Below are positions 42,701-55,179 of a DNA stretch of 64,000 nt, one piece after another; position 1 is the stretch's first letter, and every line of letters begins with the position of its first letter. A model generated the notes under the pieces. It made no database searches. It was given only the letters and a program-made list of their open reading frames with translations, and was not told where the DNA came from. The stretch lies in the NCBI GenBank assembly GCA_007922195.1, contig ML682003.1, positions 6,579,195 to 6,643,194 of the forward strand, given 5' to 3'. The DNA is from Podocnemis expansa. Its lineage: Eukaryota; Chordata; Testudines; Podocnemididae. The position numbers and the translations under genes were made by a program.

Positions 42701-43978
42701 AGGCCCTAATGCACTGGCTACTCCACCCTTAACTGTTCCACACACAGGGTGAGGGCAGAGGGAGAGTGTCCCTCCTGCCCAACCCTGGGGAGGCTGCTCC
42801 AAGCTGAATACATTTGGGACCTAGGCCTCCTGGGATATACACTTGAATGTGCAAAACTCAAGACAAGCTGCAAAGCGGAGAGACAAACTCTGAATCCTGA
42901 TGGGTGGCACTTAAGCCAGACTTCTGATCAGTAGCAACCCATGTTTCTGATTCCCCACACTGGTCATCACGAAGCATAACAATATAGAAACAGCCCCCTT
43001 TATTGAACATCAGCTTTTCTGGTCCCCACCTAGCCACTGGATCTCATAAAGAAACAAGTTCTTCTGACCCCAAAGGGCCAGCCACATCACCCAAAACGAT
43101 ATAGGCTTTGATCTTACCCAAAATACCACACTGCTGGCTAATCCTTTAGTTACTACAACTAAAAAGTTTAATACAAAAAGAAAAACTATGAGAGATGTTA
43201 AAGGGTCAAAGTGAATCACATCCATACAAATGATTTAGAGAGCATAGAAAGCGAAGTCTTTGGAACAATTAGGTGTTTGCAGGTTAGTCCAGTTTGTTTA
43301 GTAGATGCTCAGCACCTGGGGGGGCCTCAGTCCTTTGTCCAGTTGCAGAGAACTAGATTCAGAGGTGGGTGTGGGTAGCAGACTGCAGACAAAGTGGAGC
43401 TGGGGCTGCAGCCTTTTATCAGCTCTGGCCTTCCCCATCCTGCGCAGTTTTTGCAAATCCAAATGGAGTGGCATCACATGGTCTGGGTGACTCACTGAGT
43501 GGGCTTCTCCCTAGGCCCATCATGCCTGTGGCTCCCTTAATGGGCCATTAAAGAGACAAGGACTATAGACTCCAGTCTGAGGAGTTTCCCAGAATCACAT
43601 AAATTGAAACAGACAAACATATCCCTAACTTCTACTACAGATACAACTATATAATCATTCCTACCAAGTTACAACCTTTCTACTGGTACCAACCATGGCA
43701 TCTCTCCTATGGATGACTGCAATTATAAAATATTGGTATGGAAAGGTATCATAAATGGTCCCCTAAACCTGGACAGCATCACAACATCTCACTGCCAGAG
43801 CCAGCAGGCTTGCTTGGTCCTGTCTGGAGGGACTTCTTCTGAAGCAGGAAGGGTCCAAGGGAGTGGAAACACAAAGAAGGTTTGGCAGCACTCACCTGCC
43901 AATGATGTGAGCATCCCCCGTCTCCACCGTCAGCTGAGAGTTTATTGCTTCAAAACTTGAGTTCTCCAACAGCTTCAT
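33751..43978 (-). CDS. MAF1: MAF1, negative regulator of RNA polymerase III (whole coding span)
   Basis: MAF1 binds RNA polymerase III and blocks its recruitment to TFIIIB-bound promoters, lowering tRNA and 5S rRNA synthesis under stress; it shuttles between cytoplasm and nucleus. Seven coding exons (43978-43896, 38439-38311, 37803-37638, 36213-36092, 35533-35414, 34224-34108, 33772-33751) have GT-AG borders and join in frame to 759 nt, giving 252 residues and TGA. The start begins [19 protein letters not shown], the conserved A-box of vertebrate MAF1. The B and C boxes lie in roughly residues 84-205, followed by an acidic tail. Ser60, Ser68 and Ser75 fall exactly where the known mTORC1 sites of human MAF1 lie. 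I recognise the family from memory of the human protein; the exon joins are read directly. No break or frameshift is seen, so the gene looks functional. WDR97 follows downstream in the same orientation, as in mammals. Confidence 0.96.
34108..34224 (-). CDS. MAF1: MAF1 exon, acidic tail, residues 207-246
   Basis: The acceptor TCTCCAG precedes 34224 and the donor GTGTGG follows 34108. It encodes the acidic tail beginning [20 protein letters not shown]. Acidity is typical of MAF1 C-termini although the sequence varies between species. Confidence 0.93.
34361..35160 (-). mobile_element. CR1 LINE 3' fragment in MAF1 intron
   Basis: The start CACAGAAATTGGAAGGGACC and CATCGAGTCCAGTCCCCTG is an antisense CR1 3' end, and the block continues through ATGCCCAACCTAAACCTCCC and a coding remnant. 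It lies between the MAF1 exons at 35414 and 34224. Confidence 0.85.
35414..35533 (-). CDS. MAF1: MAF1 exon, residues 167-207
   Basis: The acceptor TCCCAG precedes 35533 and the donor GTCAGG follows 35414. It encodes the conserved [20 protein letters not shown] segment and the basic [18 protein letters not shown], the C-terminal part of the globular domain. Confidence 0.95.
36092..36213 (-). CDS. MAF1: MAF1 exon, residues 127-167
   Basis: The acceptor CTCCAG precedes 36213. The donor after 36092 is GTCTCT, which is GT but a weak match at positions +3 to +6. The exon encodes [20 protein letters not shown] and the following [17 protein letters not shown], conserved in MAF1. Confidence 0.94.
36280..36620. 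mobile_element. Possible DNA-transposon fragment
   Basis: CAGGGCTGTAACTAGGCCAG resembles the start of the element nested at 23284 (CAGAGCCGTAACTAGGGG), so both may be one repeat family. The far end was not found. Confidence 0.35.
37638..37803 (-). CDS. MAF1: MAF1 exon, residues 71-126
   Basis: The acceptor ATACAG precedes 37803 and the donor GTACG follows 37638. It encodes the Ser75 region and [20 protein letters not shown], a strongly conserved MAF1 block, and ends in phase 0 after a Trp codon. Confidence 0.95.
38311..38439 (-). CDS. MAF1: MAF1 exon, residues 28-71
   Basis: The acceptor TGCAG precedes 38439 and the donor GTATG follows 38311. The exon completes the Arg codon split from the previous exon and encodes a conserved stretch containing [20 protein letters not shown]. 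Ser60 and Ser68, both followed by proline, are encoded here and correspond to mTORC1 phosphorylation sites known in human MAF1. Confidence 0.95.
38998..40350 (+). mobile_element. LTR-like repeat related to family A
   Basis: The distal part (CCTTTAGTGTGGTGATAAAAGG, CTGACCCTTTGGGGATCAGGA) resembles the LTR A region after its promoter, and the proximal part has the same kind of A/T-rich start. A block about 39305-39900 looks inserted. No TSD was found. Confidence 0.5.
41500..41509. other. Assembly gap (10 N)
   Basis: Ten N bases flanked on both sides by the same exact 47-bp sequence (41453-41499 and 41510-41556). Ten N is a common placeholder for a gap of unknown size, and the flanking repeat suggests unmerged contig ends. 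Confidence 0.98.
42945..43793 (-). mobile_element. LTR family A, minus-strand copy
   Basis: The reverse complement starts TGTGATGCTGTCCAGG at 43793 and runs through GATAAAAGG and TTCAATAAAGGGGGCTG to a truncated end near 42945, lacking the last U5 part. It lies in the MAF1 intron between the ATG exon and the next coding exon. Confidence 0.85.
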
Positions 43979-44032
43979 CGTCCCACCTTCTGGCTCCAGA
44001 GCCACTCTGCGATGGCTGCTGAAAAGGTGGCA
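43896..44032 (-). CDS. MAF1: MAF1 exon with start codon
   Basis: The acceptor (pyrimidine tract then CAG) is at 44034-44033 and the donor GTGAG follows 43896. The exon has 54 nt of 5' UTR and then ATG at 43978, encoding residues 1-27 and two bases of codon 28. An acceptor lies upstream of the ATG, so at least one non-coding exon lies further 5', probably in the CpG island at 57.4-58.4 kb. That would make intron 1 about 13.8 kb. Confidence 0.95.
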
Positions 44033-44561
44033 CTGCAGAGCAGAGAGAGACAGTCCCCCATCAGCTGCCCAAACCAGCATAGCGAGAGGAGAATGGCCCT
44101 GATCCCTGCAGATGGCTTGGAACGGGGAATGGACTTGATAAACCAGTACAAAGACAAGGAGGCGACAGGAGGCAGACACCGTTTGAGAGGGGAGAACTAG
44201 AACAGATCCCACATTCCTGTGGTGCCAGGCAGCCTCATAGACTAATGCAACTGGATCCTGATCCTGAGGGATGAGGTGCCATTTCCTGCAGACCTACAGC
44301 TTCCCACATCCACCCTTGCTCACAGCAGTGCCATGCCATAGCAACGATTCCTTGCCACCACCTAGAGCCTCCACTCTGTGGGGAGGAGGGAGGGACCACA
44401 CAGCTCCACCCATAACCCACAGGAAATCATTCTTCCGGATCAGACAGTCTGTGTTCTGGGGACCTGCTCCTCTCAACACACCAGCCGTAATCAGCCCGAA
44501 TGCACCTGGAGGTGGCAGGGCCGCCCCAGCAAAGGGATTCACTCCCTCTGTGGCGACAAGT

Positions 44562-44690
44562 TCCAAAGCGGTGGCCGTGTTAGTGCAGTTCAGCAGAACA
44601 AACCAGGAGCCCTGGAGCACTTTTAAAGAGTGATAAACACACTTGTTACACAAGCTTTCTCTCACGACAATTTGTTACTCTATAAAAGGG
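44562..44690. mobile_element. Penelope-type tail fragment
   Basis: GACAAGTTCCAAAGCGGTGG, CCGTGTTAGTGCAGTTCAGC and CAAGCTTTCTCTCACGACAA match the tail family with moderate divergence. Confidence 0.7.
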
Positions 44691-47409
44691 TCCCAGGGCT
44701 CTGTGGTCACCGGAGGCCTTCAGGACATGTAGCCAGCACATTTGGTTTTCCTGGCTCGAGATGGCGGCTGGCCAGCGGACAGGGCTCTGGCGCTCACTCC
44801 CCAGTGCAGCTGCACGCAGAGGAATGCAGGCTGTAAAGACCTACCTCCACCCCCTAGTTCTCTATGCTTCAGGGAGGGGATCCCGCAAATCCCTGCAGGC
44901 TGATGAGGGGAAGAAGGCCTTGCCCAGGAGCTCCATGCCCCTCTCCCCGGCTGCCACCTGTTGCACAATCTGAGCTGCAAGAGGAGAGCCTGTAAACAAG
45001 CTGCAGCAAGAACCAGGCAGGGCACTGGGGAGGCAATATCCCCACACAGGCCTGGTGCCAGCCTGCCAGACAGGGAGGAGCAGCAGGAAAGATAAACCCT
45101 GGGGAGGGGACTGAGCCAGCAGCACACAGACACTGCCTCCCAGGCTGAATCTATGGAGAAGACAACAGCAGAGCACAAACAGGGAACTTCCCCACCCTGC
45201 AAGGTCAAAGGGAGGTCAGAGGCCGTGGATATCCTGGGGCTTATCAGGGACATGCCACCTGACGGGCAGCCTCAGCATTAGCCAGAAGCAGCCCCAACTC
45301 CAGGGAGCTGCAAGGAGCAGCCAGCCTCCAGCCCCAGCATTAGGGGTGCCAGGACAGGGGGAGGGCAGCAGACAGCTTCAGCCTGTTCCAACTCTGGCTG
45401 CCGCAGCACCTACTACCGCCTCCTAAGGTGGGACAGGGAATTGGCACCACACTATGACAGGGCAGGGCCACTTCTCCTCCTGGGGAGCCCACCCAGCCCC
45501 GTCGCTCATGCCTCACCTGCGTGTCACTGCCCAGGATAAGTCAGTCAGACCCACAGTGCCTGGAATGGTTTTCCCCTCGACTCTGCCAAGCAGAGCCAGT
45601 GCCAGGAGGAGAGAGAAACGAGTCCAGAGGAAGCTGCTACTGAGCAGGAAACAATGACAACGATTCGCTGATCTGGGACCGTTTGGTCCCTGGCTCAGCA
45701 GGGGCTGGAGCAGGAAAGGGAACTCCAACCCACAGTGGCATGCAGACCCACTGGGGGGGGGGGGCCACAAACCAGCAAAGGCGCATGCTACCTACACCCC
45801 ACTGCGGGACGGTGGGAGCATCTGCCGGCCCTGCCTGTCATCCCCTGGACAAGGGCAGGGGAGGCCGACAGCACAGCTGTTAACATAGGGAACAGCCATC
45901 CGTGAAAACCCTACACAAAAGGCGAATGCGGCAGGTGAGGCACTGTGGCCTGAAGAAGGGTGAAGACAGTAGGGTTTCACTAGCATCTGGAGATCCCAAC
46001 CAGGACAGAGCCCCACTTGGCAGGACATCCTATGCTGCATGGCTTATGATGGGCTTGAAAATTCCAGGCAGTGAGTTGCCACAGCACCCAGGAATCTGAA
46101 CATGGCGCCTAGCTGTGCAATGGTACCTAGGAAGCTAAATGCCGCTGGCCCCTAAAAGAAAAGCCACCGGCACCTTCAGGGGCACTGCTGTACCTGTTGG
46201 CAGCAGGGGGCTCTTTGGTACCACAGCACCACCAAAAGTGGCAACAGCCGTGACTTTTTTCAATGGCAGCTGGGCATGTGTGTGCATGCTCTGAAGTGCT
46301 GCAGCAGAGCTAGGCGCCTCAGTTTTTGAGCTGGCTCCTAGCTAGATGGCACATTTGTCAACCCCTGACAGGTTCCCTCCCCATCACCCAGTGCCTGAGG
46401 CTCCAAGCATCAAGGGTGAGAAGAGTTTTTGCTTCAGAAATAAAAAGAGCCACAAGCAGGAAGTTAAAGACAACCCAGGTGATGCACAGCACAGGCTGAT
46501 ATTTTACATGCTGAACTCCGGAAACCACGCTTCCGGGTGACAGTGTATTTCCTCCCCTCCCCAACTCTCCCCCTACACACAGAGCCCTTGGCCACGCAGG
46601 CGCCCAGTGGATCAGTGCCTTAGGGCAGCGACTGGGCCTTTGGAAAGAAGTGATGAAGTCCAGCATATCTGAGTATTTGCAACAAAAGCACAGTGATCCT
46701 GAACAGGCCTTTCCAACAGCAGAGACACCCCTTTTGAAGCCCACAGAAAGCCATCATGTGCCCGCACCAGGGCCACTGGGGCAGAATGCTGCCATGGCCA
46801 TTACAGATGCTTCACTCTTCTGCTTTTGGAGCTGTAATGCTCTTAGAACCAGCAGCCCTCCACATCCCTCCCAATGCCGGCCCTCAGGCTCAGCTCAGTG
46901 ACTATGGCGTGTGGCCACATTTCTTGCCCTCAAGGCACAGCCCTGGGAGCTACAGACACACTAACATGAGCCCCTGTGGCAAGGAGTGGCTCAGTCCCAG
47001 CAGGAATTTTTGCTGTTGAGGAAGGCGAGGTACCCCAATGCTTGGAGCATAGGAAACAACTAGGATACACAGCTCATGTGCCACCCTGCCTGTTTCATGA
47101 CATTTGGTTCCACACCTTCCTATTTACTGTTAGGTCAAACCCAAACCCTCTCATCGGGTACTAGAGCAGAGTGGATTTGCACTACCCTTTTGAAATCTAG
47201 TTACAGAAATATCTAGGGCTTTGTACTTTTTAGGTGTGCCTATGTCACAATGCTAGCATTCAGGGACCAGACAGTGAATTCGTAAGCATACGCTTTAATT
47301 TAATACATGGCCTGACTCACATGGCCTCCTGGCCGCTGGTTCAGCTTCAGATTGTGCCTCAGGCCCAGAGTTCCAGATTCTCTTTTCTATTACATTAGGT
47401 CACCTCACT

Positions 47410-48700
47410 GAGAAAGAGAGATATTGGAATTGGAAAATGTACAGAGAAGGGCAACAAAAATGAATGGAAGGCTAGAATAGCTTCCACATGCAGAGAGATT
47501 AAAGAGACTAGATCTGTTGGTCTTAGAAAAGAGACAAGTCAGGGGGATTATGATAGAGGTCCATAAAATCATGACTAGTGTAAAGGGGAATAAGGAAATG
47601 TTATTTTACCTCTTCAGATAACACAAGAACAGGGGCCACCCAAGGAAATTAATAGGTTAATTAGCGGGTTTAAAAAACACATCAAAACAAAGTACTTCTT
47701 CACACAACACATGGCCAACCTGTAGAACTCATTACTGGGGATACGTTGAGGGAGAGAAATATAACCGAGTTAAAAAATATTTAGCCAAGATGGACAGACA
47801 GGCAACCCCATGATCAGGGCCTCTGACTGCCAAATGACAGGGGACGGATCACTCAGTGCCAACCCAGTTCTGTTCACTCCCCATGAACACCCTGGCATTG
47901 GCCACTGGCAGCAGAAAGGCTACTGGGCTTGATGAAACAATGGTCTGACCCAGCATGGCCGTTCTCACATTAGCCTTTTTGGCCACAGTGTCACACTAGG
48001 ATCTCGGGTTCAGCCAGTTGCTGTCCAAGACCCCCAACTATTTTTCAGTCACTGCTTCCAGGACAGAGATTCCCTCCTGTAAGGATGGTCTACTTTCTTT
48101 GTTCCTAGATGATGCGTTTAATACAGCTAAATGTAAATGCATCCATGTGTACTTCCATCCAGCTCATCAAATGATCCAGATTGCTCTATGTCAGCAACCT
48201 GCTCTCTTCACGATTCACCACCCAGATGATTTTTGGGTCTTCTGCAACTGTTATCAGTGATGATTTTATGGCCTCTTGTAGGTCACCAACAAAAATTAAA
48301 CAGCATGGGGTCAAGAACTACTCCATCCAGGACTCCGCTAGAAACACACCGGATTGAGGGTGATTTGCTGTTCACAGTTTCATTTCAAGATTTATCAATA
48401 AGCCAGCCATTAGTCTGGTTAATGTGTGCCTTGGGAATTTTACAGCATTCTAGGATTTCTATCAGAATGGGGGTGGTACTAAGTCAAGCACCTTACAGAA
48501 GTCTAGGTACAGAACATCAGCAGTACTACCACCATCGACCAACTCTGTAATCCCACCAAAAAAAAAAAAAAAGGAATCTATAAAACCCATTTACGTCCAT
48601 TAATTGCACTGCCCTCCTTTTCCTTGCTGTTAAAGGAATCCCACATCAGCCACTCTATTACCTTCCCCATGATCAATGTCATGTGACAGGCCTATTACTC
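47410..48700. mobile_element. Two CR1 fragments in opposite orientation
   Basis: 47410-47975 is sense CR1 (GGGGGATTATGATAGAGGTC, ATAAAATCATGACTAGTGT). 47970-48700 is antisense (TTAGCCTTTTTGGCCACA, then a stretch typical of RT in reverse). Both are decayed. Confidence 0.75.
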
Positions 48701-49077
48701 AGGGTGACCCTGTTTTACACAGAATTGTCCCAGCATTAGCTCACTTCTTACATCTTGCTCCTGCTTTACACCTGGGTGCTCACATTGCAAAAGTCTGCCC
48801 TCAGCTGAGTTAAGGAACAGGGTGCTTGAAACACCAGCAGCCATGGGGAACCTAACCCTCTAGTCACTGGGGCCACATCCATGACCGTAATGGAAAGTCT
48901 AGCAAAAAACCCTAACAGAGGCACAGCCTCCTGGCCTGAGAAAGCTAAACTGAATCCCGACACAGGGGAGTGGGAGGGATCCCTGACTGACTAGCAAACA
49001 GTGCAAGGGAATGTAAGACATGGAATCAGGTCGTACAGTAACAGCAAATCCGCTCCCTGCATTTATTTTCATCCCAT

Positions 49078-49230
49078 TTTGTAAGTTACCCCATCCTCAA
49101 AGCATCTGACGAAGTGGGATTTTCTCCCACGAAAGCTCATGTTATAAATAAATCTGTTAGTCTTTAAGTGCCACAGGAATCCTTGATTCTTTTCCTCAAC
49201 TAGACGAAACATGGCTACCTCTTTGGAACA
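49078..49230. mobile_element. Penelope-type tail fragment
   Basis: CATCTGACGAAGTGGGATTTTC, CCACGAAAGCTCATG and CTGTTAGTCTTTAAGTGCCA identify it; the far end is CTACCTCTTTGGAAC. Confidence 0.85.
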
Positions 49231-49465
49231 TCCTAGGACAGGTTATAACACTAACTCTTCAGAAAGGTCTGTCACAGCTTCCAAGGCTTAGTTTACAAGG
49301 TTTTTAGAGCTCCACAGTAGCAGGCAATGATGGTCATGCAGCAGAGTTCTGGATGTCAGGAACTGGAGGAACATAAATCTCACGTGACTGTATCTGGTCC
49401 CCAAATGTGACCACTATGCACCGCTGCAGAAGAGAGGGCAAGAGCCCTTCTGGAGACACTTAGGG

Positions 49466-49657
49466 TAGTGATTTTCAAACCTTTTTTTCCTTGGGACCCA
49501 GTTGAAAAAAAAAGTCATTTACGCCCACAACCCAGCAATTACATCTTTGAGCACTGCACTTTAGTCATTCGGCAGTGGCAGCAGGGAGTGTTGCATCCCA
49601 GTGCCTGAGGGCCTGTGACCCAGTCCTGGCTCCTGACCTGTGATCTGAAGATCAATG
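49466..49657. mobile_element. hAT-type MITE with perfect TSD
   Basis: The ends TAGTGATTTTCAAACC and GATCTGAAGATCAATG are degenerate inverted repeats; ACTTAGGG flanks both sides (49458-49465, 49658-49665). Same family as 53207-53393. Confidence 0.85.
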
Positions 49658-50377
49658 ACTTAGGGGATAACCTGCCCAAAGGTGAAATTCTTTCTTATCT
49701 CTTTGGTGGAGGTGAATGCTTGGAAGCACAAGGCTTTATAGCTCTCATTTCCCCAACGCACTGCCCTGAACTGCCCCAAGAATGAGATCTGGACCACAGA
49801 CCACATTTCAGCTGTTGCTTGAGCTACCATAACCTGAAATGCAGCCAGCCATGTGCAGAGGGACTAGTTTAGCAACTGAATGGGCTGTGTTGGCCAGATT
49901 ACAGAGTAGTGTGGAGACAATGTGGCTGTAAAGAGGAAACAACAAAAAAGATATCATGAAACTAATACAAATCGCATTTGATGGGGACAAGGACATGCGG
50001 CACCTCCCCCCCCCCCATGTGATCTGTGGATCTTCCCTGTTCACTCTTACAATGCAGCTCTGTACAATCGAATGGAAAGGAGGTCACGCAAGGTGTTTCT
50101 GGAAAGATCACAACATGCTCTACTTCGTGGTTATGGTAGCATGTCTCCCGCAACATCATAGATGCGTACAGATTTGGGACCCAGCGGTGTCAGGATGCCA
50201 ACTGAAATTCAGAGCTGCATTTCCACACCTCAGAGAGCCATGGAGAAAGCACTGTGCAGCTTAAGTAGCTTGGCCAAGAGAGAACCACCTCATGATTGCA
50301 AGCGGGGGGGGGGGGGGTGCTGCCACCAATGGACTTGAAAAAGAGAAAGAGACAGGGATGCATGGGTGGGCTGCAGT

Positions 50378-50789
50378 CTACAAAAGCTTATGCCCAAAGA
50401 AATTTGTTAGTCTTTAAGGTGCCACAGGACTCTTATTTTTGCTGTACACAGACTAACAGGGCTACCTGTCTGGACTTTGAACTGGGGAAGTCTCTTTGGG
50501 CTGTGGAAATACAACCCATGTGTTTCAACTGGGGTCCCATCAGCACCAAGTCCCATATCTGTACACATGTGGGATGTTGCAGGAGACATGTTACAGTGTG
50601 ACCTGATCCCATGTCTTACATTCCCCTGCATTTATTTTCCTTCTGTCTTCAAAGCATATGACAAAGTGGAATCTTTCTCTCACGTAAGCTCATGAGATAA
50701 ATCAATTTGTTAGTCTTTAAGTGCCACAGGACTCCTTGCTTGTTTTACTGAACTGGACTAACACAGCTGCCCCTTTGGGACTGCGTAAC
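50378..50789. mobile_element. Two Penelope-type tail fragments
   Basis: 50378-50476 (CTTTAAGGTGCCACAGGACTC) and 50640-50789 (TAAGTGCCACAGGACTCCTT, GCTGCCCCTTTGGGAC) are separate tail copies about 160 bp apart in the same orientation. Confidence 0.8.
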
Positions 50790-53206
50790 TGTAACACAGA
50801 GTGTGCCTTGAGCCTTCCAGAAACACCTTACAAGACCTACTTTCCATTAGACTGTACACAGTAAGGTTGTACAGGAAAGATCCACATATCTTGTTATGGG
50901 GGTGTGCAGCATGTCACAGGACTTGCGTTCTGAAAGATATTTTCTTGAACCCACTCTTGTAGCCCCAAACCTCACTCACAGAAGCAAGCGACTAGGGCTC
51001 GCCCCCCTGCAAGCTGCAGCAGATCAGGACACATCTTCACTGCTATGACGATCGGCACACACCACCTCGAAAAACCTTGATGGATCCTACACATGCCTAT
51101 CACTACACGTGGCACAACTCAGTCAGTGCACCAGCTGCCCCCATAAATAGCATGCAGGTGAAACGAAACACTCCCTGTGTCCTCCAATGAGCTCACACAG
51201 GAAAATGACAAAAAAGACAAAAACCATCCCAGGCCTTGTGAGTGACCACTTCTTCACAAATCACTCCCTCCACATCTGAGCTGTCAGTCCCGGTCCTCAA
51301 TGCCAACCTACTTTAAAAGATGAACCTGGTAGTGTGAATTCCTAACCCTGCTGTACACTGGAAATCACACCAGAGCAGAGACACTGGACTTATGGCTCGT
51401 TATAAAAATCTATACCCCACTAACCATGCCCTTTTTGGTCCTCTCACTGCAAAGGTAATAACGGGCCACGTGACCTCAAATGGAGTGACCACTTAGGCTT
51501 AACAATATGTTCCACCTTGTACTTAGCTGTGATGATCCCGTTGTATCTTCTTCAGGGCTGAAAAACTCTGCATAACTCCAAACCTCGTCTCTTTCACCAA
51601 CAGACGAAAAATATCCCACCTTGCCCACCTGGTCTCTCTTGAAGGTAAGAAGTGAGAACACCACACTCCTTGGAATGTAAAATTCCAGAACGAGCAATTT
51701 GTGCCCAGAGGCTGTTTGTGGGCAGAGTCCCAAAAGGAACCTTTGAGCTCTGGGCTCACCCCACAGACCAATTAGGCTCCACCCACAGAGGGATTTTACT
51801 GCTGGCAATAAAACACGCAGGGTGCAGGTGCCCCGCTCCCCACGCCAGGAGGGTCAAGAAGCCAGGCTTGTACCTGGCTATAAATATCATACCTGAAGGC
51901 TTGTTTAAAGAGCTACGGTTTTTTTCTTGCAGGTCTTGGCAAGTCCCCTTTCCAAGGCCAAACAGAAAACTCTCCCTGAAGACTAGCTGCTTCCCAGCAC
52001 CTCCTAAAGAGCTTCAGCTTGCATTTAAAAAGGATTAACCCTCAGCTCTGCTCCGGCAACACAAGCTGCCAGCAGCTGCCTAGGGAAATCCTCAGTTGGT
52101 GCAGTTATCATCATAGCAGCTTCCATGCCCACTTCCCAGCCCCTGGCCTGTGGAGTGGAGGTGGCCAGGGCATCGTTATCATCCCTGCCTGCAAAAACAG
52201 GTCCTCCATAGTTAGAGCAGCCATGGCGGTTCCATCCCTCTGCTAGAGAAGTGCTACTGGAACATGAGAGGCAAAATGTTACTGTCCCTCGGAGGACCTC
52301 AGAAGATATCCGGGGCCAAAGGAAGAGAAGGGATTCCAGCAACCCTGCACCAAGCCAGTAGGACTATGGCCCAATCCCAAAAGCTCTGCAGAAAGGCAAG
52401 TATGAGAATCCCTCTGCGGGCAGTGAGGGAGACAGGGCTCCCTGCGACAAGGACCCTTTTCTGGTAATAAGCCAGGACAGAACAATCAGCAATGATTGGA
52501 AGTAGGAAACACCAGGAATTAATTGTCAGAAATGCCTCCCAAAAGAGAACCACCAAGTAATGGAACAGGAAACCAACACAGTCACATGATCACTACCTTG
52601 CTCCATGACTAGACATGCTGCTGATCTAGGAAGCTAAGAAAAATGGTTCTACAGTGGGGCAGGAGTGATAGACTCTGAGCTCAGAAAAATTCCACAACCA
52701 TATCTACAAGTTCAACGTGCTACATTAGTGCAGAATTGGGGCTGAAAACCTGAAGTCTGCAAACACAGCCAACTGTGAGAGAGAAGGATCTGCCATGACC
52801 CCAGTAAAAAAGAAGCAGTGTAAAACTGAAACCAGGTCACCTCTAACTGAGGTGATGTTTTAAATTGTCATGAACCAGGAGAAAACATTTAAGGTAGGTT
52901 CATTTTGGGGATCTAGAATCTCCTTACTACAACATACACAAGACTTTGGAAAGCAGACAGCTCACAAATCTGCAGTAGTTCCTCATAGGCAAGCACCAGA
53001 AGCACATCCTAGCGTTTGTACTCCCACAGAGTTACCAGACAGCAAACAACAATGGAGAAAGATGGGAAGGGCAGGAAGCGGGACCAGCTGATGGCAGCCA
53101 CAGCTGTAGCCCAAGAGCATCAGCAAAAGACATGATCTGCTCAGACACCGAAGATCTATGCACGCACCAATGGGCATGAAGGAAACAACGTAAGTTTGCC
53201 CTAGAG

Positions 53207-53393
53207 CAGTGGTTTTCAAATTTTTTCCCTCAGAACCCAGCTGAAAAACGTCATCTATACCCACAACCCAACAATTATATCTTTGAACAATGCATTCAAG
53301 TCTTTTGGCAGTGGCAGCAAGGGGCAGCGCAACCCGGTACCTGAGGATCTGTGATCCAATACTGGGTCCTGACACATGGTTTGAAAACCACTG
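53207..53393. mobile_element. hAT-type MITE
   Basis: The perfect TIRs CAGTGGTTTTCAAA and TTTGAAAACCACTG have flanks CCCTAGAG (53199-53206) and CCCTAGAC (53394-53401), a 7/8 TSD. 187 bp, non-coding. Confidence 0.92.
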
Positions 53394-54059
53394 CCCTAGA
53401 CAGGAATGGAGAGAAGCCAAAGCTGAATACAGTCAGGTTAGCAAACAGCCCGCCTGTGACAAGAAGACACCAGGAAAGGCAGGAAGCAAAGGGAACATGT
53501 GAGAGTTAGAGGATGGGTAAAGGCATACGTATCAGCCCTAGCTAGCCTTTACTTTTAGTCCATTTCTATCACCTGACTTGTCCGACAGACACTGTCCTTG
53601 TAGTTTCCTGATACAAAGAGGCATTCTTTGGACTTCTTGAATTTCAGTGCAGCTGTTGCTCTTCAGAGCAGCGAGCCACCCCCTCCCTGGACCCCTTTCA
53701 CCCTACAGCTAGGTCACTCAGGAGTGAGACAGCCACTTCTATGAATAGTGTTAGTGACACTAACCCAAGTCTTGGTGTGGACAGCGCTAGGCCAGCAAGC
53801 GAGCTTCTCCCGCCGCTCAGTGTTGCTATAGTGAGGTGACAGAAGAGATCTCTCGCACATGCTCAGAGCGGTGACATTAGAGAGCTCAGAGTGGTCTGCT
53901 CCACTGCTGCAGCCCCACTGCTGTGAACTCTCCAGTGCAGCGGGAGCATCAGCCTCCAGTTACCTTGCCTAGAACCAGGAACAGCAGACCCTTCCTCCAA
54001 CTGCAACTAACAGCTGCTTCAGTCACAGTAAGCCAAACTCAGTGAAGTACCATGATAGA

Positions 54060-54620
54060 AACGCGTAAAGACCTGAGAATACAAGAGCTGCCATACTTGG
54101 TCAGGCCAATGATCCATCTAGCCCAGCTCCAAGAGGAGTCACTACCAGAGCCTCAAGGGAAATTTACAGAAGGGGGCACCTGGCAATCCAGTCTTCTGCT
54201 AGTCAGAGATTTACAGTTACCTGGAGCACAGGGTTACGTTGCTGATCATCTTGATTAAGTGTTTGATAGGCCTATTCCCCACTAATTTTACCTAGCTCTT
54301 TTTTGAACCAAGCAGTTATACTTTTGGCCATCACAACATCCCATGCCAATGCAGTGTATGGGGGGGGGGAGAAATTCCTCATTTCTATTCAACCCGTTGT
54401 CTGTTAATTTAATCAGTTGACCGCCAGTTTGAATTTTGTGGGAGAGGGAAAAATAACACCTCTCTATTCACTTTTTCCACACTGTACATAATCCCCCACT
54501 CCTCTGCTTAGTCATCTGGCTTCTAAGATGAACCGCCACAATCTTTAGTCTGTCCTCAACCGGAAGTTGTTCCAGAATAATAATTTTCGTTCCACTTTCT
54601 TAACCTTTTCCAATTTCCTG
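54060..54620. mobile_element. CR1-type fragments
   Basis: GCCATACTTGGTCAGGCCAA and TGATCCATCTAGCCCAGC are the sense form of a common CR1 3' segment. The following 54250-54620 resembles the antisense CR1 3' UTR. Confidence 0.6.
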
Positions 54621-55179
54621 TTAGAGATTAGGCAATCAAATGGCACACAGTAAAAGATATGCACACAGCACCGACTTATACAGCTCCATTATGACGGGGT
54701 CAGTTCATGCCAGTCCCTCTTCCCTGACCCTCAGCTGGTGCCAGCAGCCTCCTCTGCCAAAAAAGCGGCAGCTGCCTGGAAATACAGCGGCAGCCACAGC
54801 TGGAAGGCAACAGAGGTGCTTCTCAAGCATGACACTGAAAGGAGCCGCCTGCAGAACAAAGCGCCCCCCTCTCAGCGGAGTGCCTGGGGATGGTGGGGTA
54901 CAGGGACTAAAGCATGTCACAAGAAGAAGCTGCCTGGAGTGGGTCCTCTAAGGGGTCCGCAGGCACACGCAGGAAGGAGTCACTCTGGGCAGCTTCTTTA
55001 CGTGCCATACCTGGGGCATACACACAGACCAGCCACCACCAAAAGAAATGTTTCAAAGTGGCTTTTCAGGGCAGGAGCGGCAATTTCTGTGACAACGCAG
55101 AGAGTGCCATGTGCTGCTCCAAACTGGCTTGTGTGCCACTGTTGCCATATGTGCCAGGGGCTGCCTACCCCTGCATTAT

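Noticed and set aside
44761..44973. Plus-strand 70-codon frame beginning in a GAGATGGCGGC (YY1-like/Kozak) context
   Set aside because: No homology recognised, no CpG island, no clear splice sites; probably chance within MAF1 intron 1.
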